A stretch of 29,024 nt of DNA, from contig JALSQM010000111.1 of assembly GCA_026985385.1 (NCBI GenBank), positions 1 to 29,024 on the forward strand, in the 5' to 3' direction. Below, one piece after another: positions 22,926 to 28,563 of this stretch. The DNA is from Acidilobaceae archaeon. GTDB taxonomy: Archaea > Thermoproteota > Thermoprotei_A > Sulfolobales > Acidilobaceae. How positions within the stretch are numbered: the first letter of the stretch is position 1; each line of letters starts with the position of its first letter. Made by a program: the position numbers and the translations under genes. Under the pieces are notes generated by a model. That model was given only the letters and a program-made list of their open reading frames with translations, searched no databases and was not told the origin of the DNA.

Positions 22926-23627
22926 GTGGGAGGCCCCCGGCGCCCCGGGATCCAGGCCCGCCTAGGGGCCCGGCTCGTGAGGCTCGCCCTAAGAGCCTAT
23001 CATACGACCTGGAGGCCCCGCCTCATCAGCGTGTACGGCGCCAGGATCCTGGTCCCGCGGGGGGTCTTCATACCCCTCGGCACAGTCTCCAGCGGCCTGC
23101 TGGCGGGCATCCTAGCCTCCATGGAGGTGGGCCCTGGGAGGCTCCTCGACATAGGCTGTGGGAGCGGCGTGCTAGCCGTTGTAGCCGCTCTCCACGGTTG
23201 GGAGGCTGTATGCTACGAGCCGAGCCCCGCCGGTCGGGCTGCGGCTAGGCTTAACGTGGCCCTAAACGGGCTCCAGGGCAGGGTGAGCGTCACGGGCGAT
23301 CCCCGGGAGGTAGTCGAGCTAGGCCCATACGACGTCGTCGTATCGAACCCCCCATACCTGCCCCTCGAGCCCCGCGACAGGCTCGACGAGCTCTGGTGCG
23401 CCGGCGAGGATCTCAGGGTCCTCAAAGCGATAGGCAGGCTCGCCGGGGAGGCATCACCCGGGGGCTTGATGATAGCATCCCTATCAAGCCTCACGCCCCT
23501 AGAGGCTGGAGTGGAGGCCCTCGGCCTCAAGAACTGGAGAGTAGTAGCATGTAAGCTAGCGGGCATCGACAGGGTCTACATAGTAGAGGGCAGGCTACCC
23601 AGCCGGGGGCCAGCACCCCTCGTTTAA
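22926..23627 (+). CDS. HemK/PrmC-like SAM-dependent methyltransferase
   Basis: A class I Rossmann methyltransferase. The SAM-binding motif I is LLDIGCGSGVLAVVAAL (73-89), the acidic post-I position is 'YEPSP', and motif IV is NPPYLPLEPRD (141-151), typical of N5-glutamine (release factor) methyltransferases and of N6-adenine enzymes. The N-terminal 65 residues are basic and contain a poorly matched counterpart of the 'YEPAEDT' helix. In Archaea the HemK-type member is the release-factor methyltransferase Mtq2, which needs a Trm112 partner not seen in this window; that assignment is tentative. GTG 22926 is one base after the permease stop. Its position inside an ABC-transporter operon is unusual and may mean it modifies the exported product. 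Confidence 0.75.
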   Translation: MGGPRRPGIQARLGARLVRLALRAYHTTWRPRLISVYGARILVPRGVFIPLGTVSSGLLAGILASMEVGPGRLLDIGCGSGVLAVVAALHGWEAVCYEPSPAGRAAARLNVALNGLQGRVSVTGDPREVVELGPYDVVVSNPPYLPLEPRDRLDELWCAGEDLRVLKAIGRLAGEASPGGLMIASLSSLTPLEAGVEALGLKNWRVVACKLAGIDRVYIVEGRLPSRGPAPLV

Positions 23628-23701
23628 GAGCCCCGCCGCTCCTAGGGGGGCGAGGATCCCGGGGGAGGGGGTGCCTGCTGGCTTCGAGTGTCTCGAGGCA
23701 G

Positions 23702-24487
23702 TTGAGGGTTATGGGGTGGCTCCACCTCCTGCGCACGTCGAGGTACCTCTATAGCATGGCTAACTGGGCCTTGGTTGACGGGCTCTGGATATCGATATAC
23801 GTCCTAGGCGCTCTGACGTTCGCGAGCCCCAGTAGTTACGGTGTAGTGGCGCCGATGGTCTTCTGGGCGGTGCTCGCCTGGAACCTCATGAGCACGCCCC
23901 TCTGGACTATAGGTAACTGGACGCGCTTCTACATAGCCATGGGCGTGTTCGAGGAGCACGAGCTTGCCGGGGCCAGTCATAGCCTCTTCCTCTCGCTCAG
24001 GGCCCTCCCAGCAATCATTGTAAGCCTCGGGACGGCGGCTGTAGTGGGGGGCTTCATAGCCTACGTAACAAGGGCCCCCATACTCCACGTCGAGAACCTG
24101 CTCCTGCTGGCAGGCAGCCTGGCGGCGATCACGGCTATGGCTACGCTCTACAGCCTAACTATAGCATTCCTATCCCTGGCAACGCGGGCCCCAGCCCCCC
24201 TACTGGACTTCATGAACTTCCTACTCTTCATAGCGGGGGGGATAGCCGCCCCCGTCTCAAGGCTCCCAGGGCCCGTCAGGGCCTTCGCCGTGGCGACGCC
24301 ATACAGTCACCCCGCAGAGCTTATGAGGATGGCTGCAGTGGGCCTCAAACCATACCTAGAGCCACGCTTGGAGGCGCTCCTAACGGTGGCGTGGCTGGCA
24401 GGCCTAACACTACTCTGGCTAGCGGCGAGGAGGTGGGCCCTTATAAGGGCCAGGAGGGAGGGGGTGAGAGGCATAGGTAGAATGTAG
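23702..24487 (+). CDS. ABC-2 type permease, second subunit
   Basis: A second membrane subunit of the exporter, about 260 residues, with six hydrophobic segments (about 22-40, 46-70, 96-122, 130-155, 165-185, 224-243) and the ABC-2-type 'FLLFIAGGIAAPVSRLPGPVRAF' region (about 171-193), matching the Gly-x-x-x-P-x-x-x-x-P motif of the first permease. The start codon is uncertain: TTG 23702 or ATG 23711. A strong G-rich ribosome-binding stretch lies at 23660-23670, 30-50 bases upstream, without an in-frame start at good spacing. It is separated from the first permease by the methyltransferase gene and follows it by 74 bases. Confidence 0.84.
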   Translation: MRVMGWLHLLRTSRYLYSMANWALVDGLWISIYVLGALTFASPSSYGVVAPMVFWAVLAWNLMSTPLWTIGNWTRFYIAMGVFEEHELAGASHSLFLSLRALPAIIVSLGTAAVVGGFIAYVTRAPILHVENLLLLAGSLAAITAMATLYSLTIAFLSLATRAPAPLLDFMNFLLFIAGGIAAPVSRLPGPVRAFAVATPYSHPAELMRMAAVGLKPYLEPRLEALLTVAWLAGLTLLWLAARRWALIRARREGVRGIGRM

Positions 24488-24509
24488 CCGGGAGCGTAAC
24501 AGAGAACAC

Positions 24510-24521
24510 GATGAGCTCATC
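24510..24521. promoter_or_regulatory. perfect 12-bp palindrome GATGAGCTCATC
   Basis: An exact palindrome between the ABC operon and the 109-residue unknown gene. The TATA-like ATTAATTAAA follows within 20 bases, so a dyad operator is possible. Confidence 0.4.
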
Positions 24522-24545
24522 CCACAATTAATTAAACTTAACGGT

Positions 24546-24559
24546 AATATGGAAATATT
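24546..24559. promoter_or_regulatory. 5-4-5 inverted repeat AATAT/ATATT
   Basis: AATAT-GGAA-ATATT, 25 bases after the first palindrome and 38 bases before a TATA-like ACTAAAAT (24584-24591). Being AT-only arms it is weak evidence alone, but it fits an operator placed upstream of that box. Confidence 0.3.
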
Positions 24560-24583
24560 CGTTCTTACTAAACCGTAAGAAAC

Positions 24584-24591
24584 ACTAAAAT
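24584..24591 (+). promoter_or_regulatory. TATA-like box of the 109-residue unknown gene
   Basis: ACTAAAAT, predicting transcript start near 24614 and a leader of about 10 bases before ATG 24624. That makes the longer TTG-start reading (24600) unlikely. Confidence 0.4.
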
Positions 24592-24623
24592 CCCCCAGTT
24601 TGTCACACCCGGCTCAGGACACC

Positions 24624-24953
24624 ATGGGTGTGAGCAGAGACTTGAGCCTAACAGTACTGCTACACGGAGAGAAGCTCTGTGAAGGCACAGAGCCATGCAG
24701 AGGCCCCCTCCACCTACTCCAAGTCCTACTCGAACGCTCGAGGCGCGAGGGGAAAGGATTCGCGGGCTTAGCGGTTGATGACAAGTGGAACGGCGTACTA
24801 ATCGTTGTACGCGCAACTGGTGAGGGCTTCGACACGTCCTTCTACAGGGTCTCTACAGGACTAGTCGAGGAGGAGATAAGGGGTATGAAAACCCTACTAC
24901 AGCTATGGCCCCACAAGGAGTTGAAGATCTTCATATCGCCCCTCGAGGATTAG
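24624..24953 (+). CDS. small unknown protein
   Basis: Not recognised. From ATG 24624 the product has 109 residues, compact and soluble, probably alternating strands and helices: a strand SLTVLLHG, a loop with two Cys (LCEGTEPCRG), a helix HLLQVLLERSRR, a central strand WNGVLIVVRATGEG, a helix EEEIRGMKTLLQLW and a final strand KIFISPL. No signal or membrane segment. The two Cys (about residues 19 and 25) are spaced like a disulfide or a partial metal site. It lies in the accessory-looking block with the 273-residue unknown gene and the Roadblock cluster; the role is unknown. Alternative start TTG 24600. Confidence 0.65.
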   Translation: MGVSRDLSLTVLLHGEKLCEGTEPCRGPLHLLQVLLERSRREGKGFAGLAVDDKWNGVLIVVRATGEGFDTSFYRVSTGLVEEEIRGMKTLLQLWPHKELKIFISPLED

Positions 24954-24987
24954 CCTCCTAGCCGTGGAGTTGAGGGGGATGCACCGA

Positions 24988-24993
24988 TTTAAA
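24988..24993 (+). promoter_or_regulatory. TATA box, predicted start at about 25017
   Basis: TTTAAA isolated in a GC-rich stretch, centred 26-27 bases before ATG 25017. It would give either a leaderless transcript of a 32-codon frame or a roughly 135-base leader for the 273-residue gene. Confidence 0.5.
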
Positions 24994-25016
24994 CCCGTCA
25001 TAGGGGCTATAGGCGC

Positions 25017-25115
25017 ATGTACAGGGGAGGGCCTGGGGATTTTACCCCGCTCCCTGATACGCTCCCTAGGGCGTGGGCTCTCCCAGCGCGGTGTGGCAGC
25101 GGTGGGCACGGGTAG
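25017..25115 (+). CDS. possible leaderless 32-codon reading frame
   Basis: ATG at 25017 lies at transcript-start distance from the TATA box at 24988-24993. The frame runs 32 codons (MYRGGPGDFTPLPDTLPR, then a Cys/Gly-rich end) and stops at 25115, immediately before the next gene's upstream GTG. The product is proline- and glycine-rich with no recognised domain. It could be a leader peptide or an accidental frame in a leader; placement is its only support. Confidence 0.3.
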   Translation: MYRGGPGDFTPLPDTLPRAWALPARCGSGGHG

Positions 25116-25151
25116 GTGAGCATGGGCGCTGGCCACGCAGATGGAGCGGGT

Positions 25152-25973
25152 ATGAGTCCTTTCACGTTCTCGTTTAGCAGGTTCCTCGACCTAGTCTCCT
25201 ATGAGGGCATGGAGAGCTTCGAGGATGTCGAAGAGGCCTTGGGGGGCCTTCTCTCTAAGCTCGTGAGCCTTGGGGAGAGCTTTGACGGCTCTCGGGGGCT
25301 CCTAGCTCACTTAACCCTCGAGGCCATAGTGCATGGGACAGCATGCTCCGCCTTCGCCCTCCTAGCCTTTAGAGGTAATAGCCTGGAGGCCCTCGTTAAG
25401 CCCTTTGGGGAGCGTTGCCTTCGGCCTTCTAGGTTGAATGCCTACATTGAGGTATTCGAGTCAAGCAGGGAGGCGATACTCTACGACTTCACCTTGAACG
25501 CCGGGAGAGCAGGGATCCTGAGGCTCGAGGCAAGCCTTAGCGTGCCCAGGGAGGCCCTCAGCGAGCTCTTGAAGGGCCTAGGCGTGAAGGCAACGCTCCA
25601 GTCGGCGCCTCAAGCCTCAGCTGGGGCTACTGAGACCCGGAGGATAGGGGACGTGGAGGCACTCAGAGTATGTGTAGGGATCCTCGAGAGGATGGTTGCC
25701 TCCGGCTATGAGGATCCCATACCCACAGTCGAGGAGCTAGACGGCGCTACGGCATCGCTGGTAGCTCGCTATGGGGCAGCGGTGCTCGCACTCCCAAGGG
25801 GCTACCTATGCCTGGAGAGGCGCTACGACCCCTCCGGTAGGCCCTGCGTACGAGCGGTAATGGTGGAGGAGGATCGAGAGGATATCATAAGCGCCTGTGT
25901 CGAGCCCCAGGTGCTGGGTGGTTCGGAGGATCTACTCAAAACAGCGTTAAGGATAGTGGGTAGCAGGCAGTAG
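25152..25973 (+). CDS. unknown soluble protein of about 273 residues
   Basis: Not recognised. ATG 25152 is preceded by GGAG at 25143-25146; the frame is open to GTG 25116, which lies in an AGGTGA sequence and is less likely. The N-terminal half (to about 150) is mixed alpha/beta with a Phe/Leu-rich first helix and an 'EALVKPFGE' segment. The middle (about 152-165) is Ala/Ser-rich, suggesting a linker. The C-terminal half contains strands with 'GAAVLALPRGYLCLERRYDPSGRPC' and a charged tail, so two domains joined by a linker are likely. No signal peptide, membrane segment or catalytic motif is visible. It converges with the zinc-ribbon membrane protein gene, 35 bases apart. Confidence 0.7.
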   Translation: MSPFTFSFSRFLDLVSYEGMESFEDVEEALGGLLSKLVSLGESFDGSRGLLAHLTLEAIVHGTACSAFALLAFRGNSLEALVKPFGERCLRPSRLNAYIEVFESSREAILYDFTLNAGRAGILRLEASLSVPREALSELLKGLGVKATLQSAPQASAGATETRRIGDVEALRVCVGILERMVASGYEDPIPTVEELDGATASLVARYGAAVLALPRGYLCLERRYDPSGRPCVRAVMVEEDREDIISACVEPQVLGGSEDLLKTALRIVGSRQ

Positions 25974-26008
25974 GATGCAAACACGCTCTGACCTATGATA
26001 TCAGCTAG

Positions 26009-26764
26009 TTACTCTAGCCCTGCTGTGGCCTGTGGCACCGGCCTCTTGGGGAATGCGGCGTAGGATGCCGCCCAGACCAGGCCGAAGCCTGCCACGGCGG
26101 ATGCCAGGGTTATGGGCGTGCTAGCGCCTAGCAGGTATGACGCCAGCAGGGCTAGGGCGCCGCCCGCCACGCCGAGTGAGCTGGCGAACGCGGCGGCTAT
26201 CGGGGGCCTCTTGAGGGCTACCCTGCCCCCCATGTGGGTTACCGGGCGTCCGCAGTGCGGGCACTTCTTGACGCGTACATCGGCTCCGCAGTGCGGGCAC
26301 CTGTCAGCTATGAATGGTATTACCCTACCGCACCGCGGGCACCTAGCTTTCTCTAGTGTCAAGTCGGCTCCGCAGTAGGGGCACTCAACGGTCTTGCCGG
26401 AGAGGAACATCACAGCGGCCCTCGAGGCGTCTATAACTGGTTTCCCGCCGCCAGCTATCACTAGCAGATCCCTCACCCGGGAGATGTCTATGACTCTTCC
26501 CTCCCCGTACTCCAGTAATATGCCTCTCCCGCCCTCACGCGGGCCCTCTCCCCGGGCGAGCTTCTCGAGGTAGTTCCTACTCACGTTCTCTAGGTCTATG
26601 GCGAGTGACACGATCTCGTCTGTCTCCTCCCTCTCAACCCCGGTGAATGATAGTGGGAACCCGTCCTGGGATGCAATGACGGCGAAGTCGACGCCGTCTA
26701 TATGCGAGAAAAACTCTGCGACCCTCGTGATCGGGTCGGCTTCCCCTCCGGGCTTCGATGACAA
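26009..26764 (-). CDS. Roadblock-like/zinc-ribbon/two-helix membrane protein
   Basis: A three-part protein of 251 residues. Residues about 10-122 resemble a Roadblock/LC7 domain ('VDFAVIASQDGFPLSF' followed by helix-strand segments 'RVRDLLVIAG', 'ASRAAVMFL'); LC7 domains in Archaea and bacteria regulate or scaffold small GTPases. Residues 125-180 hold four CPxCG knuckles (Cys128/131, 142/145, 156/159, 168/171), i.e. two zinc ribbons in tandem. Residues about 190-211 and 217-237 are two transmembrane segments, with a short cytosolic tail, so Roadblock and ribbons face the cytosol. The LC7 match is by pattern only. TTG 26764 begins 10 bases after AGGTGA and the upstream gene. Third of three minus-strand genes; it looks like the membrane anchor of that set. 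Confidence 0.75.
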   Translation of the reverse strand: MSSKPGGEADPITRVAEFFSHIDGVDFAVIASQDGFPLSFTGVEREETDEIVSLAIDLENVSRNYLEKLARGEGPREGGRGILLEYGEGRVIDISRVRDLLVIAGGGKPVIDASRAAVMFLSGKTVECPYCGADLTLEKARCPRCGRVIPFIADRCPHCGADVRVKKCPHCGRPVTHMGGRVALKRPPIAAAFASSLGVAGGALALLASYLLGASTPITLASAVAGFGLVWAASYAAFPKRPVPQATAGLE

Positions 26765-26774
26765 GGCCGGGGTT

Positions 26775-27299
26775 TCACCTCACGATTACCTCTATCACGA
26801 GGGGCTCGTCGGGGCTCTTCTGGGGGTGCACCTTTATCCTCACCTGGGCGTCGGGCTTGCTCTTCCTTATGGCCCTCCTCACCAGGGCTGCTGCTATGAA
26901 CGACTCCGGGCTAAGCGTGTATGCTATGCCTTTCTCGTGGAGCAGCTTGGCCACGGGCTTGAATATGCTGTCACTTATCTTTATCACGTACTTATCGCCC
27001 TCCTTAGTTCCATTGCTGGGTACCTCGACCTCAACCTTATCGCTTATACCGAGCTTCTTGAATGCCTCTGGTATGTCCTTCTTGAGATCCTTGATGTCCC
27101 CCACCTTGACCCCGATGTCCTCGAGCATATCAGCTAGGAAGTCGCCTATATTCTTGATTAAGAGCTGCGTCATGGCTGCAGCTCCAGTGCCCAGGGTCTT
27201 ACTTATCGCTAGCTGGTAACCAGCTATGATAGCGTTCAGGAGGCCACTCGGAACCTCGATCTTCTCCGACAACGTGAACTCACCCCTCTTAGCCGCCAC
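26775..27299 (-). CDS. unknown protein of the Roadblock cluster
   Basis: Not recognised; 174 residues, soluble. The first 60 residues are helical and Ala/Gly-rich (SGLLNAIIAGYQLAISKTL, GTGAAAMTQLLIKNIGDFL), followed by a charged middle and a C-terminal alpha/beta half ending in two strands (VRIKVHPQ, LVIEVIVR). The order loosely recalls V4R/TRAPP-like proteins, in which a small helical N-terminal region precedes such a half; I could not confirm this. GTG 27299 follows a G-rich ribosome-binding sequence. It is the middle gene between a Roadblock protein and a Roadblock-like membrane protein; spacings of 30 and 10 bases indicate one transcript, and an inverted repeat lies upstream in the 30-base gap. 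Confidence 0.7.
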   Translation of the reverse strand: MAAKRGEFTLSEKIEVPSGLLNAIIAGYQLAISKTLGTGAAAMTQLLIKNIGDFLADMLEDIGVKVGDIKDLKKDIPEAFKKLGISDKVEVEVPSNGTKEGDKYVIKISDSIFKPVAKLLHEKGIAYTLSPESFIAAALVRRAIRKSKPDAQVRIKVHPQKSPDEPLVIEVIVR

Positions 27300-27313
27300 C
27301 CACGCTCACCCCC

Positions 27314-27331
27314 AGCCTCCCGGGGGAGGCT
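27314..27331. promoter_or_regulatory. 8-bp stem hairpin between Roadblock-cluster genes
   Basis: AGCCTCCC (27314-27321) and GGGAGGCT (27324-27331) are exact complements with a two-base gap. In RNA the loop would need to open to at least three or four bases, so about 7 bp of stem would form. It spans the end of the Roadblock gene and the gap before the 174-residue gene: a partial terminator, processing site or stabilising hairpin are all possible. Confidence 0.5.
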
Positions 27332-27692
27332 AGAGGGCGCTCGCTATCCTGGGGGCGTGCTTGCGTACCTCGTACCTCACCCTGCCGAGCACAGCCTGTG
27401 ACTTGTCGGCGAGCACGGCGAGAAGGTGCTCACCCAGGTCGTGGATTAGCACGTAGTGGCCGGTGTACTCTAGGGTTAGGGTCTCAGGCTTTCCCAGCTC
27501 GAGCTCGCCGCCTAGCTGCGTGACGGCGCCGTGCACGGCCGTCACCATGGCTGCTAGGGCGTCTGGGTCGATGTTGAGCGTCCCTGTCGAGGCCCTCTCA
27601 ACCACGAAGCCCTCCTTGCTCACGACGAACACAGCCGTTATACCGGGAACCCTCACTATGTCCCCTAATATCCTCTGTAGCACGGACGACAA
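27330..27692 (-). CDS. Roadblock/LC7 domain protein
   Basis: A single Roadblock/LC7 (MglB-like) domain of about 120 residues. 'LQRILGDIVRVPGITAVFVVSKEGFVVER' is the family's helix-strand opening, 'DPDALAAMVTAVHGAVTQLGGELELG' the central helix, and 'LTLEYTGHYVLIHDLGEHLLAVLADKSQAVLGRVRYEV' the last strands and helix. Such proteins dimerise and act as activators or scaffolds for Ras-like small GTPases. The frame is open upstream to 27755, but that part would read through the promoter. TTG 27692 is preceded by GGTGG with about 7 bases of spacing, and the TATA box at 27729-27736 predicts transcription from about 27706; GTG 27683 is the alternative. First gene of the minus-strand trio. Confidence 0.85.
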   Translation of the reverse strand: MSSVLQRILGDIVRVPGITAVFVVSKEGFVVERASTGTLNIDPDALAAMVTAVHGAVTQLGGELELGKPETLTLEYTGHYVLIHDLGEHLLAVLADKSQAVLGRVRYEVRKHAPRIASAL

Positions 27693-27728
27693 GAGATACC
27701 ACCCCCACCGGGCCCGCGGGGGGAGGAG

Positions 27729-27756
27729 TTTAAATTGTTTGCATATCGTTTGCATA
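27729..27756 (-). promoter_or_regulatory. TATA box with two phased copies of a 9-bp word
   Basis: The TATA box AATTTAAA (minus strand, 27729-27736) predicts a start near 27706. Directly upstream on the minus strand are two copies of TATGCAAAC (plus-strand GTTTGCATA at 27737-27745 and 27748-27756), 11 bases apart, i.e. on one face of the helix. This is the normal place for an archaeal activator to recruit TBP/TFB. Confidence 0.65.
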
Positions 27757-27788
27757 CTTTCAATCCCACTCCATTAAAAGCTTTACTC

Positions 27789-27801
27789 ACGCATAGTGCG
27801 T
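27789..27801. promoter_or_regulatory. 5-3-5 inverted repeat in the divergent promoter region
   Basis: ACGCA-TAG-TGCGT lies between the Roadblock operon promoter and the secreted-protein gene. It is followed at about 27808-27815 by CCTTTTAC, a possible TATA-like element for the rightward gene. A dyad operator is suggested. Confidence 0.35.
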
Positions 27802-27847
27802 AGGATCCTTTTACGCGCTGCCCCGAAAGGCTACTCGGTGCGGATCC

Positions 27848-28420
27848 TTGGCTATAGGTAGGGGCCTGCTGGTCGCTGTGATGGTCGCCGCGGGACTCGC
27901 GGGGGGCCTAGCCGCCGCTAAGTTCGTGGGCGGCCCCCTGGGCTTCCTCAGCTTCCACATAAACGGTACGGGGGAGAACATCACGTGGGTGCCGGTCTAC
28001 TTCGACCTCGGAACGCTCAACGAGAACCAGACAGTCAACGTTACGGGCACTGCAACCATAACACTCCCGGAGCCCGGCGTCTATGTAGTCAACATAGTTG
28101 GGCCCCAGCACTACGCCAGGGTGTTCAGCTACTTCCACGTCAAACTAGTATTCGATGGCAACAAGACTGTGAGCCTCACCCTCAGGCACCCCTTCGCTAG
28201 AGTCAAGCTAGCCGAGGGCACCCACGTCATAAGCGTCACCCTAGAGGCTAGGGTTCGCAGCCACCTCCCAAGCATAACGGTGGATCACGCACCCTTCATA
28301 GCAATACACCCGGCCCCCCACGCTAGGGGCCACGGGTCAGGCTACGGGCCCCACGCAGGCGAGTGCCCCTGCGGTCACCCCCACGGCGGGGCCTGGCATG
28401 GAGGCCCCATAAACCCGTGA
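27848..28420 (+). CDS. secreted/surface protein with His-rich C-terminal tail
   Basis: A 190-residue exported protein, not recognised as a named family. Residues about 6-24 are a signal sequence (LLVAVMVAAGLAGGLAAAK). The middle (35-150) is a beta-rich domain with five N-glycosylation sequons (N39GT, N44IT, N60QT, N64VT, N105KT), which fits a surface-exposed archaeal glycoprotein. The tail (about 150-188) has about ten His, Gly and a CPCG pair (Cys173, Cys175), a possible metal-binding segment. The TTG start at 27848 directly precedes the signal sequence; an earlier start would pass the TATA-like element. It is transcribed divergently from the Roadblock operon, but shared control is not shown. 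Confidence 0.8.
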   Translation: MAIGRGLLVAVMVAAGLAGGLAAAKFVGGPLGFLSFHINGTGENITWVPVYFDLGTLNENQTVNVTGTATITLPEPGVYVVNIVGPQHYARVFSYFHVKLVFDGNKTVSLTLRHPFARVKLAEGTHVISVTLEARVRSHLPSITVDHAPFIAIHPAPHARGHGSGYGPHAGECPCGHPHGGAWHGGPINP

Positions 28421-28563
28421 CGAGCCCAAGACCGGCTCCCTCCACGGAAACGAGCCTTTCAATTATTTTCTCGTTTTCTCTTTAACTTCCTGATCGCTTT
28501 CATATGTGCACCAGCGATTTTAGCGAGCCCGGCAGTCTCTGGGCTACTACTGGTGTTGGCCTC

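Noticed and set aside
24903..25136. 77-residue minus-strand frame between two unknown genes
   Set aside because: It overlaps the 3' end of the 109-residue gene, contains the likely promoter of the next plus-strand gene, and has a low-complexity Pro/Arg-rich product.
27693..27755. N-terminal extension of the Roadblock protein to 27755
   Set aside because: It would translate the TATA box and the tandem 9-bp repeats; the Roadblock fold begins after it.
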